The notes: generated by a model from the sequence alone, not told the origin. DNA of 36,866 nt from Pseudomonadota bacterium (GCA_023432025.1 JAEYVE010000197.1:1-36866); one strand, 5' to 3'; counted from the stretch's first letter, positions 14,986 to 23,808 are shown. Translations and numbers: made by a program.

Positions 14986-17753
14986 TGGTCACCCACGTCG
15001 ATAGCGGCCTCGGTGCCTACCGGGGTCGCGGGCGAGCCGCGCTGCGCGCCGCCCATCTCGCGCTTTGCCTTTGCTGTCTCGGCGGCTGCAGCCTCGACCG
15101 CCCGCCCGGCGCAGCCCCCGCGCGCCGCGCCGTTTCGACCGCCCCGTCGCCGGCGCCACTCGCGGAGGCGTCCGTCGACGCAGGTCAGATCCGCGGCATC
15201 ACCGGCGTACGTGGCGAGCTCGGCATCGTCGTCGAACGCGTGACCAGCCGCTCCCTGGCGGTGCGGTGGCAAGCCGTCCCGGGCGCCATTCACTACGTCG
15301 TCCGCTTGTCTGCCGAGCCCCCAACAGAAGACGGCAGCGCTCCAAGCGCAACGACCCTGGGGCGGATACCCGCGACGAAAGCGCGCAGCTTCGACATCGA
15401 CGGACTGGTCCCCAACACGCACGTCTTTTTGCAAGTGCTGGCGGAGCGCGGCGGAGGAGAGCCGCCCGCTTTGGGCGCCGTACACGTCCATCAGCCCACA
15501 GTCGACGTGGTTCCTCGTGGCGCCGGCGCTCTGGTTGGAATGCACGCCGCCGCACGCGACGTGCTCGCGCTCGTCATTCGCCAAGACGCGCTCACGCCCT
15601 CGAAAGACGGCGCGCTCACCGGAAACCAAGGCGAAGCGTGGCAAGGGGGGCGGTGGGAGGTTCTGCGGGCGAACGGAGCAGCGCTCCGCGTGGACAAGGT
15701 CATGCGGCACAGCGTGGCCGCCGGTCAGGGCGGCCTCGCGGTGGGCTTCGGCGCCCGTTCGAAGCCCACCGTGAACGTGGAGCACCGCATCTACCTTCAG
15801 TTGAGCGAACCGCTGGGGAGCACCGACGTGCTTCGCGTGCGTCACTCTGCCGGCACCGAGACGCCTGGCTTGGCGCTCGATGTACGGCTCCCCTTCAGTG
15901 ACCGCTACCTCGAGACGCCCGTCATCCAAGTCAACCAAGTCGGTTACAACCCACGTTCGCGACGGCGCTTCGCGTACGTCTATGGCTGGCTGGGCGACGG
16001 AGGCGGCCTTGATCTCTCGCATTTCCCGAGCGACGCGAACGTCCTGGGCGAGCCGCGGGATGGCCTGTCCCCGCGCGTCGACGTGCTCGGCAAGCTCAAG
16101 GTGCTCCCACGCGTGGCGAGCCGTGAGGACGTGGTGGGCGCGGTGGGGGAGATCGACCTCGCCAGACTGCCGCCCCACGAGTCTCGTCGCTACCGAGTCC
16201 AGCTTCCGGGCGTGGGAGTATCGTATCCGACCGCCGTCAGCGAACGCGCCGCCTTCAAGGCATTTTACACGGTCGCGCGCGGCGTGTTCCACAACCGTTG
16301 GTGCGGCGACCTGCGACCGGATCTCACCGAGTGGAGTCGTCCACCGGATCACTGCAGCGCGTACTTCGTCGGCGGCTCGACCTCCGGGTTCTTTTCGGCC
16401 GACACACCTAGAAAAAAGCAGAAGCCGATGCGTGGGGGGCACCACGACGCGGGAGACTTCGACATTCGGCCCATGCACGTCGTCGTCGCGCAGGCGCTGC
16501 TGCGCGCCTTCGAGCTGTTCCCCTCGCGCTTCACCGATGGTCAGTTGACTTTGCCGGAGAGCGGCAACGGCATTCCGGACCTCTTGGACGAAGCCCTCTG
16601 GAGCATCGCTGGCTGGGAAGATCTGCAAGAGCCGGACGGCAGCGTGCGGCTGGGTGTGGAGAGCACGCGCCACCCTGCCGGCTACTATTTCGCTCATGAC
16701 GATGAGCTACCCTACTTCGCGTTCGACGCGACCCCTGCGCACACCGCGTACGTGTCCGGGCTCTTCGCGCAGGCGGCACATCTGGTCCGCCCGTACGCGC
16801 CCGAGCGTGCCAAGGAGCTGCTCGACCGCTCGCGCCGTGCCTATGACTACGCCGCCTCGCGGGGCGCGCCGGACACCTATCTCGCGTACGCAGCTGGTGA
16901 GCGGGCTCGAGGCGGGAGCGACGCCTCGCTCGTGAATGCGTACGAGCGGCACTGGGCGGCAGTAGACCGTCACGGCGGCGGCCTCTTCGACCACATGCTG
17001 CCGGCCTTCAAAATCTACCCCGGCTCCATACTGTCACATCACCCCGCGGCGCCCGACTTTGCGCTGGGTTACGCGCTGGGACCCACCCCGAACGGCCTCA
17101 TCCGAGAGGTCACGCGCTCGCGCCTCGATCGACTCGCGGGGGCGTCCATCGAACGGTACCTCCGCTCGACTCAGCCGCACCGCGGGGGAAGGCCGCCGCG
17201 TGCGCGGCCCGACTGGGGAGTGGACGCGAGCCAGGGACGCTTCCTCGACGGAGTGTATCAACGACTTCAGCTGGCAACGCTCGGGGTCGAGCTACCCGCT
17301 CCCCAGAGACAAGACTACTTCGACGCGTTGAGCCTCGCCGCCGACTACGTCCTGGGCGCGAACCCGCTCGGCATGTCGTACGTGACGGGCCTCGGCTCTC
17401 GCTCCCCGCGCCAGCCCCTCCATAGCGACTCGCTCGCCTTCCAAATCACGCGCGACATGCCGCCCATTCCCGGGCTCGTGGTGTACGGCCCCGTCGAAGG
17501 TTTTCCGCGCGCTCCTTACTACAAGCCGGTGGCAGCCGCGTTCCATCCACCCTTCGAAGAGCAACCGCGCGCGCTACGCTTCGCAGACGCAGCACAGGCC
17601 GTAAATACGAGTGAGTTCACGGTTTGGGAAACACAAGCGCCGACGGTTCTCCTGTTCGCAGCGCTGCTCGGCGATGGCCAGCGCCCCTGGGCCGCGCTGT
17701 TGCCTGGAGAGCCGGAGCATCGCAGCCCACTGCCCTCCCTCCAGGGCGACTGA
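14985..17753 (+). CDS. glycoside hydrolase family 9 lipoprotein
   Basis: A 922-residue exported enzyme. A basic N-terminus and hydrophobic segment end at a lipobox-like LGGC (Cys35). Next come a fibronectin-III-like domain (about 75-170), a beta-rich region of unknown type (180-300), a CelD-like N-terminal Ig domain beginning VIQVNQVGYNPRSRRRFAYV (313-332), and the GH9 (alpha/alpha)6 catalytic domain (about 425-895). Catalytic features are GGHHDAGDF (484-492, with D488 and D491), the family signature GANPLGMSYVTGLG (791-804) and a candidate acid E877 in TSEFTVW. GH9 enzymes are mostly inverting beta-1,4-glucanases, with some glucosaminidases. The ATG at 14985 overlaps the udk stop. In this operon it may trim or edit the nascent polysaccharide, like the glycanases of cellulose loci; the real substrate is unknown. 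Confidence 0.88.
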   Translation: MVTHVDSGLGAYRGRGRAALRAAHLALCLCCLGGCSLDRPPGAAPARRAVSTAPSPAPLAEASVDAGQIRGITGVRGELGIVVERVTSRSLAVRWQAVPGAIHYVVRLSAEPPTEDGSAPSATTLGRIPATKARSFDIDGLVPNTHVFLQVLAERGGGEPPALGAVHVHQPTVDVVPRGAGALVGMHAAARDVLALVIRQDALTPSKDGALTGNQGEAWQGGRWEVLRANGAALRVDKVMRHSVAAGQGGLAVGFGARSKPTVNVEHRIYLQLSEPLGSTDVLRVRHSAGTETPGLALDVRLPFSDRYLETPVIQVNQVGYNPRSRRRFAYVYGWLGDGGGLDLSHFPSDANVLGEPRDGLSPRVDVLGKLKVLPRVASREDVVGAVGEIDLARLPPHESRRYRVQLPGVGVSYPTAVSERAAFKAFYTVARGVFHNRWCGDLRPDLTEWSRPPDHCSAYFVGGSTSGFFSADTPRKKQKPMRGGHHDAGDFDIRPMHVVVAQALLRAFELFPSRFTDGQLTLPESGNGIPDLLDEALWSIAGWEDLQEPDGSVRLGVESTRHPAGYYFAHDDELPYFAFDATPAHTAYVSGLFAQAAHLVRPYAPERAKELLDRSRRAYDYAASRGAPDTYLAYAAGERARGGSDASLVNAYERHWAAVDRHGGGLFDHMLPAFKIYPGSILSHHPAAPDFALGYALGPTPNGLIREVTRSRLDRLAGASIERYLRSTQPHRGGRPPRARPDWGVDASQGRFLDGVYQRLQLATLGVELPAPQRQDYFDALSLAADYVLGANPLGMSYVTGLGSRSPRQPLHSDSLAFQITRDMPPIPGLVVYGPVEGFPRAPYYKPVAAAFHPPFEEQPRALRFADAAQAVNTSEFTVWETQAPTVLLFAALLGDGQRPWAALLPGEPEHRSPLPSLQGD

Positions 17754-17780
17754 GACGCTCCGCCGCTACTCCAGGAGCGA

Positions 17781-17856
17781 GGTCGATGGACGAGCTCGCT
17801 CGGAGGACGCTCCAGGAGTGATGATTCTCGCCACGACGGTCGATGGACGAGCTCGC
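17781..17856. repeat. 19-base direct repeat in a convergent intergenic region
   Basis: GGTCGATGGACGAGCTCGC occurs exactly at 17781-17799 and 17838-17856, 57 bases apart, and includes the palindrome CGAGCTCG. A second short repeat, CTCCAGGAG, is at 17769-17777 and 17810-17818. The region separates the GH9 gene (ending 17753) from the convergent WecG-like gene (ending 17908). No U-tract terminator is evident; the repeats may fold or be a remnant of local duplication. Confidence 0.6.
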
Positions 17857-17907
17857 CCGAGCGTTCGTGGACCGACGCTCGACGCGTGAGCTTCGCCCGG
17901 ACGACGT

Positions 17908-18684
17908 TCAGTGCGTGATTTTCTCCCGAACGACGCGCCAGATGAACTCCGGGTTGCCGAACAGATAGCGCTTCAGCTTCTGACGCTGAAACAGCATGCG
18001 GTAGAGCCATTCTGCGCCCCACTCCCGCATCCACGGCGGCGCGCGACGCTCGACCTCTGCCCAGTAGTCGAAGAGCGCACCCACGCCCATCGAGAGCGGA
18101 ACCTCGAGTCGATGTTGATTGCGGGTGATCCACAGCTCCTGACGAGGGTTGCCCATCGCCACGAGCAGGGCGTCGGGCTGCGCCCGATTGATTTCGTCGA
18201 CCACCCGGGTGTCCTGACTGCTCTCGAAGAACCCGTGATGAAAGCCGCAAATCCGCCAACCGGGAAAGTCCGCGTGAACTCGCGCCACCGTCCGGTGAAG
18301 CACCTCGTCCCGCGTCCCCAGCAGAAAGAGTCGGTGCTTGCGCCCGTTGGCGCGCGACATGAAGTACGGGACGAGGTCGGTGCCGTTGACGTTGGCGCGC
18401 AAGGTGTGGCCATAAAGGGTCTTTATGGCCCAACGCACTCCCGTGCCGTCTCCGAAGACGCAGTCGGCGCGACGCAGAGCGGCGCGGTAGCTCTCGTCGT
18501 GAGCGGCCTGGTTGAATGTGTGAGCGTTCGCAAAGTGGACGGCACGCGATCGATCCGAGCGAGAAATGAAGCTATCGAGCAGGTCGGCGGCTTCTGGATA
18601 CGTGGCGTCGACGATGGGCACGTCGAAAACCGGCAGTGCTCTCCCTACTAGTGCCAGCTCACGAAGACTGGTCGGCGCGATCAC
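17908..18684 (-). CDS. WecG/TagA/CpsF family glycosyltransferase (GT26)
   Basis: A 258-residue membrane-associated glycosyltransferase that, in this family, transfers a sugar such as ManNAc(A) to a lipid-linked monosaccharide, usually the second step of repeat-unit assembly. The family blocks are present: FANAHTFNQA, ADCVFGDGTGVRWA with the likely catalytic D79, NGTDLVPYFM, MGNPRQELWI (177-186) and GALFDYWAEVERRAPPWM, with the basic C-terminal region thought to bind the membrane. The GTG start at 18684 overlaps the upstream stop (GTGA) and puts the protein at the usual length; a longer version to 18888 would add an Arg-rich leader inside the previous gene. Since it needs a lipid-linked primer, a phosphoglycosyl transferase must exist elsewhere in the genome. 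Confidence 0.9.
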   Translation of the reverse strand: MIAPTSLRELALVGRALPVFDVPIVDATYPEAADLLDSFISRSDRSRAVHFANAHTFNQAAHDESYRAALRRADCVFGDGTGVRWAIKTLYGHTLRANVNGTDLVPYFMSRANGRKHRLFLLGTRDEVLHRTVARVHADFPGWRICGFHHGFFESSQDTRVVDEINRAQPDALLVAMGNPRQELWITRNQHRLEVPLSMGVGALFDYWAEVERRAPPWMREWGAEWLYRMLFQRQKLKRYLFGNPEFIWRVVREKITH

Positions 18685-20015
18685 GTGGCGGCCTCCTTCC
18701 GTCTCGCGCGGCGCGAGTGCGGATCCCCAGAAGCGATTGAGCTCGGGCTCTCTGCACTTCCCCCAAGCGAGCGCCTCTCCCAACGAACCCCGAGAGACGC
18801 GTACAGATCGAGGAGCGCCTCGGCGCGGTGCTCCCAGGTGAACTCTGCACGCGCACGCTGCTCGCCTTCTCGCGACAGCCGCGCGCACTGTGCCGGATCG
18901 TCCAAGAGCTCCCGGAGCAGCGCGCAGAGCTCGACCGAGTCACCAGCAGAAAACAGCCTCCCGGCGGTCTCTCCCTTCAAGAGCCACCGCGGTCCGCCCA
19001 CGTTCGATGCGACCAAACAGGTCCCGGCGGCCCAGGCCTCGAGGCAGCTGAGCCCGAAGGGCTCATGCCGGCTGGGGAGCACGGCAATGTCTGCGGCGGC
19101 GAGCACGTCCGGGATCCGCTCCGACGGCATGTTGTCGACGATGCGGAGTCGATCGCCCGACGCAGCCGCGAGCTCGCGTAGGCGTGCCGCGTAGCCGGGC
19201 TCCGTCTCCGCCCCGACGAGGGCCAGAAACACCTGCTCGTCCTCGAGGCGACGCCAGGCACGAAGCAGCGTCTCTTGGTCCTTCTGCGGGTCCAGGCGCG
19301 CCACGGATACAATCAGCCGCGCGTCCTCGGGAACCTCGAGCAAGCGACGCCCGCGCTCACGTCCCCCACCTTGAAACGTGGACACGTCCACGCCGCCCGG
19401 CATGAGCACGACTCGCGGTCGCTTTAGGGCTTTCTTGGCGGCCTCGTACTCTTCGATGCCGACACACACGACCGCATCGACGTTCTCCAGGAGATTTCTC
19501 GTATCCCACAAGAGCGAGAGCACCTTGCCCCAGGGCAGCGTCCGGGCTCGGAACACGTCGCGAAGCTCTCGGCGCTGTTCTCCGCGCCGCTTCTCGTCGT
19601 CGGGGACGGCGAAGTGCCCACCGTGCAGCGTGAGCACACATGGCACCCCACGACGGCGAGCCACCCGCAGACACTGCGCCCCCAAACGGTTGCCGGTGTG
19701 ACAGTGCACGAGCGCCAGGTCCTTCAAGTGAAGGAGGTGGCGCGCGAGCGAAAAACTCACCATGTTCCCGGCGCGGCGGTCGTACTGGGCGCGCCTCTCT
19801 TCCGAGAGAGGCCACTCGGGGTACAGGTACGAATGGCGCGTGACCGGTGCCCCGGACAGCTCGTCACCTCGTCGTTGGTCGAGCGCACGTGTGGTGAGCA
19901 CACGTTGACGGAGCCCTCCCTGACGCAAGAGCGGCAGCGTCTGCGCCAGTACGCGCTCGGTACCTCCCCAAGAGCAGGCAGCGAGTCTCCTCGGAACATG
20001 AGCAATGGTCGGCAT
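18681..20015 (-). CDS. glycosyltransferase family 4 protein
   Basis: A 444-residue GT-B glycosyltransferase. The N-terminal acceptor domain contains GGTERVL (about 17-23) and HCHTGNRLGA; the C-terminal nucleotide-sugar domain contains the VSVARLDPQKD segment and the EX7E motif in HEPFGLSCLEAWAAG, with the two glutamates that contact the donor. Retaining GT4 enzymes of this type commonly transfer hexoses from NDP-sugars in polysaccharide assembly; donor and linkage cannot be read here. The gene starts three bases after the phosphodiesterase-like gene and overlaps the WecG-like gene by four bases, forming a tight three-gene leftward unit. The last 30 residues are Arg/Ser-rich and probably disordered. 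Confidence 0.88.
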   Translation of the reverse strand: MPTIAHVPRRLAACSWGGTERVLAQTLPLLRQGGLRQRVLTTRALDQRRGDELSGAPVTRHSYLYPEWPLSEERRAQYDRRAGNMVSFSLARHLLHLKDLALVHCHTGNRLGAQCLRVARRRGVPCVLTLHGGHFAVPDDEKRRGEQRRELRDVFRARTLPWGKVLSLLWDTRNLLENVDAVVCVGIEEYEAAKKALKRPRVVLMPGGVDVSTFQGGGRERGRRLLEVPEDARLIVSVARLDPQKDQETLLRAWRRLEDEQVFLALVGAETEPGYAARLRELAAASGDRLRIVDNMPSERIPDVLAAADIAVLPSRHEPFGLSCLEAWAAGTCLVASNVGGPRWLLKGETAGRLFSAGDSVELCALLRELLDDPAQCARLSREGEQRARAEFTWEHRAEALLDLYASLGVRWERRSLGGSAESPSSIASGDPHSRRARRKEAAT

Positions 20016-20018
20016 CGG

Positions 20019-21269
20019 TCAATTGATGGACAGAGGGTCGATGAGCACGCTCGACTCGGACGGCACCGCCAGATCCGCGCTCGCGGCGGCGCTCGCGGCA
20101 GGAAGGCCGAGCGCGGCGCGCACGAGGGGCGCCACGTCGGTCAAGCTCCGAACGTCCCCGGGCAATGGGCAATCGGAGGCCAGCGCCGCGAAGCAAGAGG
20201 GGCTCGCCAGGCCGTAGCCGTGCATTCCCGCGGCCGCGCCACCAAGGAAGCTGGGCGCAAACATGAGCCCCTCGTCGAGCACGAAGAACGCGTTGCCGTA
20301 GGGCGCGTTCTTCGTGGGAACCTGGCTTTCGCGCAGCTTCGCCAGGTTCATCCACGTCCCGGGCCAACGCGTCGCCTCCAGGCAGTCTCTCGCCCGCTCC
20401 AACTCGCCTGGGTTGCCCCAGAGCCTCAGCATGGTGCTGTCGGCGAACGCGCGCGTGCCGCCGAGTCGCCGCAAGAGCGCGCGTGGATCGATCGTGGCTC
20501 GAATGTCGGCCATACCGTGGTCACCCACGACGAAAGTCACGACGTCCGCGTTGCCGCGCGCCATCGCGTGACGAGCTCGCTCCACGTTCTCCGAGATTCG
20601 CTCCGCCGCCCTCCGCGCCTTGGGTCCGTCGTTGCCCTCCAGGTGGAGCAAGGCGTCGAGCTCTGCCGAGTACAAAAAGGCCAGATCGGGCGGCTCCGCC
20701 TCGAGCACGGCGTGCGCTTCCTCCCAGCGCCGCGGCTCGGGCGTCTGCCACGGGCTCGCGTACACCGAAATTCCGGCCTCCCGAGCGTCGGCGAGGAAGG
20801 TGCGCGCTCCCCCGATGTCGGGAGCTCCGAACAAGTCGTCGTGCTCTGGGATCGCCAGCCAGCGAAAGTGCTCTGGAGGAACCTTGTGGAGCGCCACGTA
20901 TCCCGTGAGGCCATGCTTCGAGGTGAGCCAGCGCTCCACCACACGACGCACGCGGCGACGCTCGTGAACCAAACGCGGCAAAAGACCGAGCCACGACAGC
21001 GGCGCCAAGAGGTGCGGCTCCCCCTTCTTGCGCTCCGTGAAGAGGCACATGCGACCGTGCATGCGCGGCGACGCGCCGGTGAGGATCGTCGGCAGCGCGC
21101 CGGACGTGTATCCCAAGATCCCCTCCAGCTGTCGCCGATGCGGCAGAGAGTCGAGGCGTCTACCGAAGCGTTCGAGCTGACGGGGTCCGAGCGCGTCGAC
21201 GAAGACGACGAGCACACGTTGTCTTGCCACGCGCGATCGGAACGACCCCGCCGTGCCGGCGCTCGGCAA
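20019..21269 (-). CDS. type I phosphodiesterase/nucleotide pyrophosphatase-like protein
   Basis: A 416-residue alkaline-phosphatase-superfamily protein (PF01663-like). Metal-ligand positions are recognisable: D25 in VVFVDALG, D205 and H209 in AELDALLHLEG, D250-H251 in VGDHGMAD and H350 in GMHGYG. The nucleophile region is LGYTSGALPTILTG (52-65); T55 or S56 may act, but alignment to the usual Thr two residues before the conserved Pro gives Ala58, so catalysis is uncertain. There is no obvious signal peptide, suggesting a cytoplasmic place. Similar proteins cleave phosphodiesters or nucleotide sugars; in a glycosyltransferase operon it might remove a polymer substituent or act on an NDP-sugar or a lipid-linked intermediate. 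It is the first gene of the leftward unit and divergent from the GT2 gene at 21443. Confidence 0.78.
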   Translation of the reverse strand: MPSAGTAGSFRSRVARQRVLVVFVDALGPRQLERFGRRLDSLPHRRQLEGILGYTSGALPTILTGASPRMHGRMCLFTERKKGEPHLLAPLSWLGLLPRLVHERRRVRRVVERWLTSKHGLTGYVALHKVPPEHFRWLAIPEHDDLFGAPDIGGARTFLADAREAGISVYASPWQTPEPRRWEEAHAVLEAEPPDLAFLYSAELDALLHLEGNDGPKARRAAERISENVERARHAMARGNADVVTFVVGDHGMADIRATIDPRALLRRLGGTRAFADSTMLRLWGNPGELERARDCLEATRWPGTWMNLAKLRESQVPTKNAPYGNAFFVLDEGLMFAPSFLGGAAAGMHGYGLASPSCFAALASDCPLPGDVRSLTDVAPLVRAALGLPAASAAASADLAVPSESSVLIDPLSIN

Positions 21270-21442
21270 CGTCTCACCTCCGGATCACGGCGTCTCGGCT
21301 CGAACGAACTCCGGCTCATCCGCTTCATACCCTGTTGGGCCAGCGCCAACGTGCTGCTGCGCTAGACCCCGACGCCGCGGTGAGACTCTCGCCCACACGC
21401 CCTCACCCCGAACCGTTCGTGCCCAACGACTGGGGGGTTCAC
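21270..21442. promoter_or_regulatory. divergent intergenic region between phosphodiesterase and GT2 genes
   Basis: These 173 bases hold the promoters of two diverging units. CGTCTCGGCTCGAACG at 21291-21306 resembles the twin element CGTCTCNNNTCGAGACG at 4475 and 4512 but lacks one base of the right arm, so relation is only possible. A G-run (GGGGGG) just before the GT2 ATG is its ribosome binding site. Confidence 0.3.
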
Positions 21443-22372
21443 ATGAGGTTTGCGCCAAAAGTCACGATTGGGATGCCTGTTTACAACGGCGAGAATTTCA
21501 TCGAAGCGAGCGTCTCTTCGATCCTCGCGCAAACCTTCGAAGACTTCGAGCTCGTCATCTCGGACAACGCGTCCACGGACCGCACACGTGAACTTTGCGA
21601 AGGCTTCACCGCGCGCGACGGTCGCGTTCGATACATCAGGCAGCACCGGAACTTGGGTGCCGCGCCCAACTACAACCTGCTGGTGGACGAGGGCCGGGGA
21701 GAGTACTTCAAATGGGCCGCACACGACGACGTGCTCGAGCCGGACTACCTGAAATCATGTGTCCGAGTCCTCGACACGCACCCGAACGTGATGCTCGCGT
21801 ACCCGCGGTCGGAGGTCATCGACGCAGAAGGAAACGTCATCGAGCGTTACGACGTTCGTCTCGAAACGGACTCCAGCGACGCGGGTGTGCGCTTCCGCGA
21901 ACTGCTGCTTTCCTGGCACCGTTGCTACGAAATTTTCGGACTTTTTCGCAAGAGCGCGCTCTTGCAGACTGATTTGTTCGACACCTTTTGGGGCGCCGAC
22001 CGCACTCTCTTGCAGGAGGTGGCGATGCTCGGACCGTTCTTCGAGGTGCCGCGTTACCTCTTTCACCCTCGCATGCACTCGGAGCAGTCCATCACCAAGC
22101 TGCGCGCGCGTGACGTCGACCGAACCTACTGGAGCGACACCAGCTCGGCCGGTCGGGTCGTCCTGCCAGCGTGGAACGTCGTCATGGGCAACTTGCGCTT
22201 GGTCCACAAGGTCGACGTACCTACGACTACCAAGGCTCGCCTGTGCGGCTATGTCGGGAGCTGGGCGTATCGTCACCGCGACGAGCTCGCGCGCGATGTA
22301 GCGCGCGCGACCCGGCTCAAGATCGCCGGGCCGCGCCCGAAGGCCGCTCCGGGCACGACGAAGTCACCCTGA
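21443..22372 (+). CDS. glycosyltransferase family 2 protein
   Basis: A 309-residue GT-A inverting glycosyltransferase. It begins VTIGMPVYNGENFIEASVSS (7-26), then has VISDNASTDRT, the metal-binding HDDVLEPDYL and, further on, the acceptor region FWGADRTLLQEV. There is no membrane segment; it would act at the cytoplasmic face on the lipid-linked repeat unit. ATG at 21443 is preceded by GGGGGG and aligns the first beta strand to the N-terminus. The 125 bases between it and the next GT4 gene carry no clear terminator, so both are probably one transcription unit. Sugar specificity is not predictable. Confidence 0.88.
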   Translation: MRFAPKVTIGMPVYNGENFIEASVSSILAQTFEDFELVISDNASTDRTRELCEGFTARDGRVRYIRQHRNLGAAPNYNLLVDEGRGEYFKWAAHDDVLEPDYLKSCVRVLDTHPNVMLAYPRSEVIDAEGNVIERYDVRLETDSSDAGVRFRELLLSWHRCYEIFGLFRKSALLQTDLFDTFWGADRTLLQEVAMLGPFFEVPRYLFHPRMHSEQSITKLRARDVDRTYWSDTSSAGRVVLPAWNVVMGNLRLVHKVDVPTTTKARLCGYVGSWAYRHRDELARDVARATRLKIAGPRPKAAPGTTKSP

Positions 22373-22497
22373 GCAGACCGCATCGGACCACGGAGCGGAG
22401 GCCTGTTCACAGCCACACCGTATCGAGTCACGCCCGCGCATAGGCTCGGGTTCGCGAGCAGAGCCCGGGCGTACTCGAGTCGGAGGAGTCACGTGTC

Positions 22498-23808
22498 ATG
22501 CGCATCCTGACGGTCTGCAACCTGTTTCCACCGTACGTGCTCGGCGGCAACGAGCTTCGCCTCGCAGAAATCCTCGAGCAGCTCCGCACACGTCACGAAG
22601 TGACGACACTCACCAGTGAGACGCCGCCCGGCCTCGATGTGCCGGAGCGGCCGTGGATCCACCGCACCTTGCTGCAGTCGGTGCCCTACCCGCACCCTCT
22701 CGGCAACCAGCCACTGCTCTTCGGGCGCGAGCTCATGATCGGCGCCATCAACTACGCGACCGCTCGGCGTCTGATCGCTCGGAAGAAACCCGACGTGGTC
22801 TACATGAGTGACACCAAGCGCACGTTCTTGGGCCCCGCGCACGCCGCCCAGGACGCCGGAGTGCCCTTGGTGTGGGACATCACCGACAAGTCCCTATCGT
22901 CCTACAGACGCCGTCCTGCCGTGCGGCGCTGGGCGCCCTGGTCCCGTCTGGCGGGACTCTCCTTCGAGCACGCCATCGCCATTTCCCGGTTCATACGCGA
23001 CGACCTCGTCGCTGCTCAGATTCTTCCGGAGAGCGCCACGTTCATCAACCAGGGCGTCGATCTGTCGCGCTTCGGCGTCGATGCGCCGCGTGTGTCCGCC
23101 GGTCCGGCACGGCGACTGCTCTACGTGGGGACGCTCATCCCCGACAAGGGCTTGCACGTGGTCCTGCGGGCGCTGGCGCGCCTGTGCGTGTCCGGCGCCG
23201 ACTACCGGCTCACGGTGTGCGGCGACAGCGGCGACAGCGCGTACAAAGCCAAGCTGATGGCCTTCGTCGTCGAGCATGGCCTCCAGAATCGCGTCGACTT
23301 CCGCGGCAGGGTGCCGAGCTCGGACACGCCCGCCTTGTACCGAGAACACGATGCGTTCGTCTTCTCGTCACTTTGGCCGGAGCCCTTCGCGACCACGCCG
23401 CTGGAAGCCATGGCGGCTGGCTGTCCCGTCGTGGGGACGCCCGTCGGCGGTCAAAAAGACTTCTTCCGCCACGACGTGAACTGCCTGACCTACGCGGAGA
23501 CCAGCGACTTCGAGCTGGCCGAGCGCATCCGCGGCCTCGCGGACCCATCTCGCAGACTCCGCATCGCGCTCACCGCGCTCGCCGACGTGCGCGAGCGATT
23601 CGACTTTTCGGACTACGTTCGCAAGATCGAAAACGTCCTGACGCGCGCGGCGACGCGGGCCCTACCTCTACCGCGCGACGGCACGCCCGAAATGCGAACG
23701 TACTCGTTCGAGGACGAACTGTCGCTCCGCAGGGGACAGCCCGAATCGCCAGAACGCCGCCCAAAAAACGAGCAAGTTCAGCACCTCGACAGCGGCCACC
23801 TCCCATAA
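22498..23808 (+). CDS. glycosyltransferase family 4 protein
   Basis: A 436-residue GT-B glycosyltransferase. The N-terminus MRILTVCNLFPPYVLGGNEL is typical of GT4 enzymes, and the donor-binding domain shows LLYVGTLIPDKGLHVVLRAL and the glutamate pair in WPEPFATTPLEAMAAG followed by VGTPVGGQKDF. GGAGGAGT lies about 10 bases before the ATG. The catalytic fold is complete by about residue 390; the last 47 residues are an Arg/Glu-rich tail encoded by bases that also encode the C-terminus of the Wzx flippase on the other strand (141-base overlap). The tail may therefore be a by-product of a lost stop codon. Donor and acceptor are unknown. Confidence 0.87.
   Translation: MRILTVCNLFPPYVLGGNELRLAEILEQLRTRHEVTTLTSETPPGLDVPERPWIHRTLLQSVPYPHPLGNQPLLFGRELMIGAINYATARRLIARKKPDVVYMSDTKRTFLGPAHAAQDAGVPLVWDITDKSLSSYRRRPAVRRWAPWSRLAGLSFEHAIAISRFIRDDLVAAQILPESATFINQGVDLSRFGVDAPRVSAGPARRLLYVGTLIPDKGLHVVLRALARLCVSGADYRLTVCGDSGDSAYKAKLMAFVVEHGLQNRVDFRGRVPSSDTPALYREHDAFVFSSLWPEPFATTPLEAMAAGCPVVGTPVGGQKDFFRHDVNCLTYAETSDFELAERIRGLADPSRRLRIALTALADVRERFDFSDYVRKIENVLTRAATRALPLPRDGTPEMRTYSFEDELSLRRGQPESPERRPKNEQVQHLDSGHLP

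Noticed and set aside
14973..16697. 574-codon leftward open frame
   Set aside because: Antisense to the GH9 gene, with no recognisable motif and His/Arg/Val-rich composition; the opposite strand has clear catalytic motifs.
17754..17907. CRISPR-like array
   Set aside because: Only two copies of a 19-base repeat, with further unequal short repeats; no regular spacing and no cas genes.
19614..21365. 583-codon rightward open frame
   Set aside because: Antisense to the GT4 and phosphodiesterase genes; Arg/Gln/His-rich and without any domain.
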